DNA of 64,000 nt from Juglans regia (Eukaryota > Streptophyta > Magnoliopsida > Fagales > Juglandaceae). The number at the start of each line of letters is the position of its first letter. Within the stretch, counting starts at the first letter, position 1. Below the pieces are notes generated by a model. That model was not told where the DNA came from, did no database searches, and was given only the letters and a program-made list of their open reading frames with translations. The stretch lies in assembly GCF_001411555.2 (NCBI RefSeq), contig NC_049907.1:4844243-4908242 (forward strand), given 5' to 3'. The position numbers were made by a program, and so were the translations under genes. This document shows, in pieces, positions 54,995-64,000 of this stretch.

Positions 54995-55897
54995 TATTTA
55001 AAATCTTGTCGTTATTAGCTTTTGTTTTTCTCCCCATAGGAATCTTTAAAAACTGAAAGCACCTCGCAAGAGGCAGAAGTAAAATGAAAATGACAATAAA
55101 TAAATAAATAAATAAAGAGAATGAGATATCCAATTTATTTAGAATGTCTCATACACTTTTATAAAAAGTAATGTTCATATAATTATTGATGTCACTGTCA
55201 TGAACACTAAAATACATTACTTCTAAAACATACATTACTTCTAAAATTAAATAGTTAGTAATTGATAACATGATAACTTTTGTTTCTACTATGGATATAA
55301 ATCATCAGAAGACATAGGACTGATTTGGTTACACAAAATCAAACTATCTCATCTTATGTATGTACCTCTACAAAGTCATCAAAATAATAATCTAACAAAT
55401 AAATCAACTCCTTAAGACTTAATAAAAGTGTCAACTTTCCAAGAAACCAAATCGATAAAAATAAATCAATCTACTAGATAGTAGTCTCCAGAAATCTCAA
55501 TACTTACGCCTACACACAACAATCTTGTTCCCGCTTTTTATTCTTAGTCCTCAATTAACACTTTCACGTCATCTGAAAATATTATGGAAATAAGGGCTGA
55601 GTTATCAATAACTCAGTAAGTAGAAAACATATAGTAGTATGTAAAAATGAGCATTTACAGATTTTAGAATACAGAACAAAAACCTTTAGATTTAGAATGC
55701 AAACAGTTAAAAGACATTCATATTCAAAATTATCATTTGGCATAGCATAATTGAACATCATCATCATGTCTATCATATTGGAGCACAATATCATATCAAA
55801 GGCCATGTTTAACCCCAGTGGTAGGATTGTGCATGTCTGCAATTAACTAAGCAGAACCTATCATTGTTCATCACCCAAAGTAATGTACTCAAAACAG
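54995..55897. other. AT-rich intergenic DNA
   Basis: No gene recognised. Small open frames show no family features. Confidence 0.4.
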
Positions 55898-56052
55898 AGA
55901 CCATTATTTTATCCTGTAGCGAGGCTAGAGGCAACTATTATCTGTCATGGTAGGGCTAGAGGTCACTATTATATCTTGTGACAGAGCCAGAGGTCACTAT
56001 TATATGACGTAACAGAGCCAGAGGCCATTGTTATATCCCATGGCAGAGACAT
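55898..56052. repeat. 31-bp minisatellite, about five units
   Basis: Units start at 55898, 55929, 55960, 55991 and 56022, consensus like 'aggtcactattatatc' plus 'ttgtgacagagccag', each 31 bp with several differences. It lies in a longer repetitive-looking region (55560-56200) that I cannot assign. Confidence 0.85.
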
Positions 56053-57792
56053 ATATCAGAGTAGAACAGAATCTTTGGTACCATCACAATCACAATATCA
56101 GAATCATCGGATCAAAACTAGAAACAGAATCAGATACAAAATCAGAAAGTTATGCCAGAAGTCTTCAGATGCCCAATCATATCAAAACAGAGTACTGAAT
56201 ATATTTAGATAATTTTCACATATTCAAGCAAATTCAGAACATTTTCACATAACATGTACAAATTTTCAACTTTTATATTTGCTCTATTTTTACAGAGTTT
56301 AGAAATAGCATACAAAAAATAGCTCATGCTTACACTAGTCATAACAAAAAATATTGTCTCTTTTATGCAAGTTTCATGAGTAATACAGAACGCATAACTG
56401 TGATTGTTTTCACATTTCTTATCAAAACATAACATGCACATTTTTCATAAAATCAACCTCAGTTCATTTTCTTTCTATCCAAAGTCTAACATAGGAACCA
56501 CGCTTACCTGACTCTTGTATTGTATTATCTAAGACTGGAACCTGAACCATAGTAGAGTCGCAACCTAATCCAAAGATATCGCTAACATATTAATAACTTC
56601 GTGTTTAATTTCATTGTATTTCATACGGTCATAGTGAAGCCCCATTACGGGAGGGAATTTTGTATATCGTACTTTTGTGGCCTTTGTTGTGTATAACCTC
56701 AACCAACTAGTTGTGAACTTTCTTGTAAGTGACTTTGTCTTTGTGTTCATAAGTACTCTTGGTATTTATAAATGAGAGATTCAACTGCAAAAAGAGACAG
56801 ATCATGGCAAATGGCATGGCAAAAAGAGACCATTCTATAATTACATGGAAAATTCCTCCACTCATTTCATATAATCAGAATGTTATTCAATTACCTGATT
56901 TAACTTTAACAAATATAGTTTAGGCTGTCCAAGCAGCACCTCATTCCAGTGCATATAAATAACATACTCCCTACTTCACAATTAATTAACACTTATAACT
57001 CAACATACAACCATGGAATGAAATACACCAGTTCAGTTTCCAAACTAAAACATAAACAATGCATTGTACATCTCTAACTTGAGTGTAAACAAATACACCA
57101 ACAAAAGATAAAATCATCATTCGGAAGTATTTCCATAAATCTTCAAGCCTTTAAGTGTCCAAAGTGCTGTCCAATCCCATTTTGTACAAATATACATCAT
57201 TATTTCTGCAGAAAAAAACAAAGAAACATATGTGAGGGACTTAATTAATTCTCCATTAAAGTTCCACTAAAAAAACTAAAACATGTCCTATCAAATACCT
57301 GTAACTCCATACTTGTGCTCAGCATGCTCTTTCCCTTTCCACATCCAGAAAATAATTTTTGGAAGCGGCGAAGAGAAAAAAAAACTATTGATTATAAATA
57401 TACTGGCCAACACAAACAGTAGAAAATTAAGTTGAGCTCGTATGACATCGAAAACAGTAGGAAATTAATTGCCTGGTATGACATCGTATAATGCATCAAC
57501 TCACGAGTAACTTGATCTCTGGATATGACTTTCAATAAAATTACATATAAACAAGACATTAGAGAACATACACATTTAAAACATGGACAATTCAGTAAGA
57601 GAAATGGGAAACTAAAATTGTAGAATGCATACAAAAATTTCCAACAATCTCAAATTATTTTTTTTATCCTTACTGCTAAATGTATGTACTGCTTTAGTTC
57701 AAATTTTCTGCAGTAATGTTAGTTCAATAGCCTTCTTTCCTGTTTCCTCCTGGCTTTATTTTACTTTAATGGAATTATTTATGCAACATCAG
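56053..57792. other. Intergenic DNA, nothing recognised
   Basis: AT-rich. No exon with a recognisable product, no clear terminal repeats. Confidence 0.4.
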
Positions 57793-57934
57793 GTATGCGA
57801 TGTACCCCGTCTCTGATAATGTCGTTGAAATCATTTTCCAAGTGTTTGAAACAAACAGTGATGAAAGTTTAAGCTACGATGAGTTTGTTAGAGTTTTATA
57901 CAATAGCATAGGACTAACCTTGACAGAGATTTAG
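57793..57934 (+). pseudogene. EF-hand exon relic, MICU-like (mitochondrial calcium uptake)
   Basis: After an AG acceptor the plus strand reads 'SDNVVEIIFQVFETNSDES' then 'LSYDEFVRVLYN'. This is an EF-hand with the D-x-N-x-D-like loop and final Glu, very close to the C-terminal EF-hand of plant MICU calcium-uptake regulators as I remember them. The first loop Asp is Glu, and a stop follows at 57932-57934. Upstream exons were not found, so it is a fragment. It lies tail to tail with the PPAT gene. Confidence 0.55.
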
Positions 57935-58440
57935 GAACTTCTTAACAATCACCGATCCAACAAATCCCAACGTTTTCGCCACAAATTGCAGGTCACTCTA
58001 CTCATGTTTCAGCATTATGGGTCGCGCGCGGAGGAGACCGGCTGAAGGGGAGATGAAGGGATTTGGGGTACTAATATGGAATTTAGGGGAGTGGGGACAG
58101 ACGAAGGGGATGTGAAGCGATGGCCTTTTTTTTTTTTTTTTTTTTTAAAGAAAAAAAGAGATTTGTTAGATACAAGCAGTTTGGTGTATCAAATTGTGTA
58201 CCAACTCTCACATAATTTTTTTTATTATAAAAATAAATAAAAGAATATTTTATATTTAATATTAATGTACGATTGGTACGCAAAATTGTTTAGAATAAAA
58301 ATATTTTACATTTAAATAGCTCTGACGGCAGTAGTCCACCACAACTTCGTCCGCCAATTCGTCCATCAACTCGTTTGTACCTAGACAAATTGCAGCCCGT
58401 CAAATTCCAAAGATCTTCGCTCGCTCTCCTTCCCAAGTCT
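57935..58440. other. Intergenic DNA with poly(T) tract
   Basis: A T-run of about 22 at 58126-58147. The sequence before it (58020-58125) is purine-rich. No gene. Confidence 0.4.
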
Positions 58441-58655
58441 GAGGGTGCGTTTGGATGTTGAAGTCAGTTGAATTGAATTGAGTTGAGATAATAAAATATT
58501 ATTAGAATATTATTTATTATTATTATTATTATTATTATTTTGAGATTTAAAAAAGTTTAATTATTTATTATATTTTGTGTTGAGATTTGAAAAAATTGTA
58601 ATGATAAGTTGAAATGAGTTGAGAGGAATTTTAGTTCCAAATGTACTATGAGTTT
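58441..58655. mobile_element. MITE of dispersed AT-rich family
   Basis: Left 'gcgtttggatgttgaag' and 'gagttgagat', right 'aagttgaaatgagttgag' and 'tccaaatgtac'; core with an (ATT)n run. Same family as blocks near 26800 and 27800. Confidence 0.65.
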
Positions 58656-59164
58656 ACATGATATGATACGACTTTTGGTGAGTAATTTGTTACCTATATA
58701 ATTCTCAAAGCATTTTTTTTTTCCTATGAAGCCACGTCACCATATCTTGAATTAATTTGATCATTTAATATATATATATATACATTTTTTTTTTTTTACT
58801 TGCAAGCATTTTATTATTGACAAAAGACCAATGGTTTTCTATTATTATTAAAACATTGTTCGTGTTCCAACAACCAACTAATTAATTTATAAGACATCTC
58901 AGCAGCCCGCAGGCTACGTTGGAAAAATGCTGTCTTTGCTTTTAAAGCGGCGTGTAAAATTTTTTAATGAAATCCCTGTACATTTGGCAAGTCTACAGTA
59001 TATTCAAGTTTTCTCGAAATGCTGTGATCATATACCAACATTATTACCGGTACTCTAATAAAAAAGAAACACGTTTAGCTGTTGTTTCCTGGACTTCTAC
59101 GACCCAGGTTTCCTCTATGTTATTGAACTCAACCAGTGACAACCAGATTCTTCATGTCCCTAAT
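58656..59164 (-). other. 3' region / probable 3' UTR of the PPAT gene
   Basis: Sequence following the PPAT stop on the minus strand. No other coding feature. The poly(A) site could not be fixed. Confidence 0.4.
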
Positions 59165-62100
59165 TTACTCCGCCTGTTGTTTCTTGGCCTTCTCAGACTC
59201 GAGCTTCCTTAATGTTGTTGAACTAATTTTCTCTCCACTAGATTCTTCAGAAACCAGATCTACAACTTCAATCTGCAATAGATTTTATGATGCTAAGGCC
59301 TCTGTTTTGTGACAGTTTTATCGAAGAATATAGATTGATGACATATCGTTTTCAGATTTTTCTACAAGAATCAACACTGAAACTGCAAACTCAAACCTTT
59401 AGTTGTGATAGGCCTCTGTCAGCTCTCTTTCTATTAACCGAAAGTCCACCTGGTAATGTTTCCTTGCTGCCGGAAAACCAAATCAAGTAATCAAGAATTA
59501 TCTGCTACAACTTTAATAGAAGATTAGAAGATTATTGAAACCCAGGTAGATCGATGTAACACTGACTGTTTCTTTTATTCTTCCTTTCCCACAATTGATG
59601 AATATCACAAAGGTCTCTAGAACAATGGACCAAAGAAATTTTCCCCACCAGAGATTTTGTAATCGTCCAAAGAGGCAATCATCTAGAACAAGGAAAGTGA
59701 GACTTAAGCAGCCCATTTGACAACCATATTCAACCGAAGCAAGCAATTTTCTTTTTTAATTCTTTTTTCAAAATCTAGATTTTTCTTAGATGAAATGACA
59801 GAATTCCAAATTTTGAAAAGAAAAATAATCTTGTGTCGATTTGGGCAAATATGGTTGTCAGATGAGGTGCTTCCAAACCTTTAGTTGTGATAGCCTTCAG
59901 ATGGTTTTTCAAATAAAATATTAAGCTAAGGCCTTATTTTAGAACAATAGATGCAATATATATATATATATATTCATAAATAACAAACCTGACAACAATA
60001 GCCTCCAATTTTTCATCTACAATTGAAGGGCCATATGGGTCAGTGATAGGCTCAACTTGAACTACCAGCTCCGGCTTAATAGACTGCACACATATATGCA
60101 TGAAAATGAGAATTGAAATTATCATTGTAAAAGAAAAGTACATAATTATCCTGTTAGAAACATTATGGGAAATTTTATGATACTTTGTGTTTGGGGTGGC
60201 GGGCCCGATGGCCCGTCCAATTACAGGGCTATTTTCAGTTCAATTACTTCCACCAGAATAAAATTCAAGCCCCATCTTTCCCTTTTATCCCCTTAATGAC
60301 TAGCTAATACAGACATCCAGCTTTCAGACACTTGCCAGGTAGCCATCATGCTATGATGTATACAGGAGAACATGGTAACAGTTGAGGGAAACATGAACCT
60401 ATTCAGTCCACCATCTTAGCTACAATATATATACATTCCTATATAGCCCATACGAACATGCATGTTGTATTAAATACCTTTATAAATTTTTTGACATTAT
60501 GGATCCTTTCCTCGATGGACTGTATTAAATCTGAGAACTGCAAAACAGGGAAGTAAGATAATAAATCATATCATCTCTACTGTTCAGATGAAATGTCAGT
60601 GCGGAAAATATGGGCAAAGGTTGTCATCAACAAAGTCTATACTACAAAGTCGTTCCAAACAAGCAAATACTAGCTGCATGCTTCTTGAAAACAATAAATG
60701 CAATTTGCCATAAGAGAGGCCAGCTAATCTTCTGGGGTATACTCAGACACGCAACCTAACACCTATTTCTTTTTCTTGATGAATAAGAAAATTTTATTGT
60801 GACAAGTAACAAGGCAAAGCCAAGTACACAGGAAGTAACCTAACACCTATTTCTACACTTATATCTAGAAGAAATGGAAAAAAAAAAATGTTATGTAAAA
60901 TTCAGGTAGACCTTGTGACATGTGCCTAATATCCTATTCTTTCAGAATGGCTATTGCAAGGAAAACAACTTTTGTTCCTGTGGATTGTGAGCTCACACTA
61001 ATAGAGGCAGCTAATTACCACATATGGTTTTGAATACCAGTTTTGAATAACAAGTAGCTTAGACTTTGTAATACCTTGAACATGAATCACTAACAGATAT
61101 TTTTAACACGAAAAAAATGACAGAATTTTTTTGTAAGTAAAAAAATCTTTGATTTGATTTGCGGTATAAATTTTCTGTTGGTTAATAAATAAAATAGAAA
61201 AACGGATATTCATCCAATAAATAAATATTATAACAAAAAGAAGTATTAAAAAGGTTAGAAATTGCAAATCTAGTTGACCCTTAAATATTCATTTCCAACA
61301 GAAAGCCTAGTCACCATGATAAAATTCAAGGGTGCATGCTGCCTGTTACCCTTTCTTTCTTTTGGGGCATCACATGATTCCTAAGTGCCACCAAGACACA
61401 AAACATGAGCTACCAAAAAATCATCAATTACCGAGAATGGGCATCTTTATAATCTTCAAAAACTATCAAATACTTTGGAAGCGATATTTCCACATCTCAC
61501 AATAAAGGTAGCAACAGCATGCATGAGATCTAAATTATTTGAGAGATGAAAGCATTGCTCATTACATAGTGAGCTCCAATAGATTTACAAACTCTATGCA
61601 AATCTCAAAAAGCTGCTTATGGTACAATTGTTAAACGCAACATGAATGGGCACCTTTCAAATCCTTAAGAAATATCAAGTACTTGGAAGCAATATTTCCT
61701 CATCTCCCAATAACGGTGAAAGCATTGCTCATGACGGAGTGAACTCAAATAGATTTACAAACTCTATGCAAATTTTGTAAAGAATGTAGCTGGTTGAGGT
61801 AAAATTGCTAAATGCAACATGAACCAGAACTCAAACTGCCCCAGTAACCCAGTTACGTTGCTAGGTTAGCATAAATAACTATTTAGGCAATCCATAAAAT
61901 ATACACAGACACAAAGAAAAAAGGTCAGTTCGTACAAGCATATTAATGCACAACTCTGATAGAAGCATTAAAGCAAAATAAAATTACCTGTTTGTTAGAC
62001 AACATAGGCCCATCACAAACTCCAACCACTATTCGTTCCCTTGCCAGCTCTGCTGCTGCCTAATTTACAAATTTCATCCTCTTCAACATCATCAAATGCA

Positions 62101-63285
62101 AAATAACAACATAGTTAAATTACTCTTATCACCTTAACTAACCCCCAATTTAAAATGTCCCCAACCGTCGATTTGCTTAATTGAGTCCAATTGAAAGAAT
62201 GGTAGCAAGGCACTTTGACAGTGTGATTCAACGGAAAAATATAAAAATTTGACCAACAGTGCTGTTTGTGTCTACTAGTGCCTAAGCAACTGAATCTCAT
62301 ATCCAACCTTTAAAATGTCCAAATTACCCTCACAAAATAGAAAAACCTCGTTCCATCTCCACGGATTAGGAACCAGAAAGTGGTCCAGACATCTCTTCAA
62401 GGAATAATTAGGTATTGGTTGTACACTAGTGTGGTGCTAAATGAATACTATACCATACAAGATGGATGTAATTCATAATGCTGATTGCGGAAGCAATTAA
62501 TGATTAGCACCGTCAGAAACTCTATGCAGATTCACATAGGCAATTCGTCGCAATGCTTCTCGCAGACGTTCATAATTTGATAATTACCCAGAAACCAATA
62601 TAAAATTTTAGACTAAAAAAACAAACAAACAAACAACAAATTTCGCAAAAAAAGAAAAAGAAAAATTGAAGTATTTTACTTTAAATAACTATTGATGTTA
62701 ACTCCCTACCAATAAAAATTTGATAATAATAGCAAAAATAAGAACCGCCTGGTCTGTTTGAGAAAAAATGTCCCTGAGGTGTTCGATTAAGTGCCGCCGC
62801 GAGAGATTGCACAAGAGAAGGGGGGTTGCGGGGGAAAGAAGAATAGCTAGGCCTAGAAGGAGAGAAGCGTACGGTATAGGAAGAGAAGCAGCGGGTTTTT
62901 GGGGAATTAGATGGCAGGTTGCACTCGAATATGTAGGATCTTTTCAGACACACTATAGCGGACGAGAGTGGGGTTTGACCCACGAGTGTTGTCGCCGGCA
63001 TGCGACGTGGGCAATGGATTTCTTGTTAATCGAGCAACGTCGGAGGAAGGTACGTTGCTATATAGTTTTTGAAAAGGTACATATAACACAAACAAAATAG
63101 CGTAACAGCCAAAACATGAATTAATCGACGATGGTAACTATAGAGACTAGAGAGAGATTTGGGACCTTGAGAAAGAGACGGTGGCCTTCATGTAAACGGT
63201 CAAAGGTACCGCCCAGAACCAAAGCTGCATATGAATTCGCCGGAGAAATCTCAGACTTCGCCACCGGCTCCTGTGTAAACGACAT
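59165..63285 (-). CDS. COAD: Phosphopantetheine adenylyltransferase (CoA biosynthesis)
   Basis: Transfers AMP from ATP to 4'-phosphopantetheine, giving dephospho-CoA, the penultimate step of coenzyme A synthesis. Six exons with GT-AG introns: 63285-63166, 62059-61988, 60537-60478, 60083-59989, 59466-59397 and 59272-59165. The joined 525 nt encode 174 residues, about the length of plant PPAT. '[13 protein letters not shown]' holds the nucleotidyltransferase HxGH motif. '[20 protein letters not shown]', '[20 protein letters not shown]' and '[10 protein letters not shown]' (the KMSKS-like loop) follow in family order. No transit peptide is seen, so it is probably cytosolic. The start is chosen because the reading begins MSFTQEP.. 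just before the conserved region. All exons are intact. Intron 2 carries a small LINE-tail insertion and a diverged direct repeat. Confidence 0.95.
60753..60854 (-). mobile_element. 66-bp LINE 3'-tail insertion in PPAT intron 2
   Basis: A perfect 18-bp direct repeat AACCTAACACCTATTTCT at 60753-60770 and 60837-60854 flanks 66 bp (60771-60836). On the minus strand the insert reads 'acttcctgtgtacttgg' and 'caataaaattttctta' and ends in a short A-rich tail, which is the usual 3' end of plant L1-type LINEs. An extremely 5'-truncated retroinsertion. Confidence 0.85.
61435..61815. repeat. Diverged direct repeat in PPAT intron 2
   Basis: Two units start near 61437 and 61645 with 'gaatgggca'. They share 'tacttggaagc' type runs, 'gaaagcattgctcat', 'atagatttacaaactctat' and 'aacgcaacatgaa'. 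The first is longer by an extra ~40 bp. Non-coding. Confidence 0.75.
62690..63100. other. GC-richer island in PPAT intron 1
   Basis: Unlike the surrounding A/T-rich intron, this part is G-rich on plus and C/T-rich on minus, with overlapping open frames on both strands and no recognised protein family. It could be an alternative first exon or leader for PPAT, or promoter DNA of another transcript. I do not call a gene. Confidence 0.35.
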
Positions 63286-63485
63286 TGCTTTAACAGCTCT
63301 GTCTTCGGCTCAGGCAGGAGGCCTAAAAAAGCTCGAAGCTGTTGTCGTTTGCGGGTCCGGCCCATGGAAACCTAACTACTTTCTAGGAATATTAATAATT
63401 TATTACATATTTTTTGAGCATTTGTTTGGTGCGACGGATATGTTAAGATTCAAAGAATCTGGACATTTTGAATCAATTTTATAAT
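63286..63485 (-). promoter_or_regulatory. PPAT 5' leader and proximal promoter
   Basis: Upstream of the ATG on the minus strand there is a TGGGCC motif at 63364-63359, a Site II/TCP-type element common in plant housekeeping promoters, about 75 bp from the start codon. No TATA box is obvious. Confidence 0.45.
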
Positions 63486-64000
63486 TCTTTTAGTTAATTT
63501 TTTTTTTTTAAATTTCGGTCATAAAAAATTATATTCATCATCTATAAATCACACACCACACATAATTTTTTATTTTTTTAATTTTTTCTCTTACTAAGCA
63601 TGTGGTGTAGAGATAATGTACAGAAAAAGTCAATTAATTTAACATAAATAAAATAAATAATGTGTGATGTGTAAAATGATGAATAGAAAAATTCGACTTG
63701 ATTGATACATCTTAAAAAGTTTGAGATTCTATAAATTTATTACTCAATGAAATAAATAAGTGAATTTTACCAAAAAAAAAAAAGACCTATTTAGATTAAC
63801 TATTTTAATATTAGAGCCTAGAGGTCTTAAAGCTAAGAGTAATGTTTGGTACACAAAATGATATATTAGTAACGAGAAGAGAATGTGAGAGGAAAGGAGA
63901 GGAGACTTAAGATAGAACGGAGGCATCGTTGTGCCAACGAGAGAGAGAAAGAGAGACAATGAAAGAAGACAGACTAAGAGAGGAGAGAGAAGGGTGGGGG
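63486..64000. other. AT-rich intergenic DNA to the window end
   Basis: No gene. The final 100 bp are purine-rich (gagaga runs). Confidence 0.4.

Noticed and set aside
55898..56052. Possible CRISPR-like array
   Set aside because: The 31-bp units are contiguous and diverged, without unique spacers; the DNA is plant nuclear. It is a minisatellite.

Overview
The window looks like nuclear DNA of a dicot plant, probably a woody rosid. Genes are sparse and intron-containing, the background is AT-rich, and it is crowded with plant-type elements: Ty1/copia, Ty3/gypsy, an L1-type LINE, hAT/Harbinger/CACTA/Tourist relics, an endogenous caulimovirid, a Pol III 7SL gene with plant USE+TATA promoter, and CC-NBS-LRR genes. 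The dispersed MITEs with ends like 'gtttggat..gagttgagat' made me think of Fagales, but that is a low-confidence impression. I see nothing bacterial or organellar.

Layout. 0.5-2.2 kb: broken Harbinger transposase split by a non-autonomous hAT element. 3.4-9.3 kb: NLR copy 1, a frameshifted pseudogene on the minus strand, cut off at 9296 by unrelated CT-rich, leader-like DNA. 10.6-11.2 kb: small inverted repeat and a 7SL (SRP) RNA gene. 12.3-18.3 kb: two truncated gypsy elements pointing at each other across a degenerate tandem array. 18.5-25 kb: pieces of NLR flank, a truncated copia element and NLR copy 3, heavily deleted and rearranged. 25-28.4 kb: MITE-rich DNA with a C2H2 zinc-finger (ZAT type) pseudogene. 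28.45-33.0 kb: decayed copia element. 33.1-33.45 kb: CACTA end. 33.7-38.4 kb: NLR copy 2, the only intact NLR (two exons, 917 codons). 39.1-47.7 kb: endogenous pararetrovirus with an uninterrupted 1,918-codon polyprotein, plus a duplicated reverse-transcriptase fragment. 47.9-48.5 kb: Tourist MITE. 49.0-55.0 kb: L1-type LINE bounded by a perfect 18-bp target duplication. 55-58 kb: largely empty, with a 31-bp minisatellite and one EF-hand exon relic. 59.2-63.3 kb: a complete six-exon gene for phosphopantetheine adenylyltransferase, the fourth step of coenzyme A synthesis.

How it fits together. The three NLR loci share long colinear flanks, so they are segmental duplicates later edited by transposons, local inversion and deletion. 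The virus sits in the 5' flank of the intact copy, in the same orientation. Its 35S-like promoter therefore points at the NLR start codon about 1 kb away, which is the most interesting arrangement here. The PPAT gene is an ordinary housekeeping gene and marks the stable right edge.
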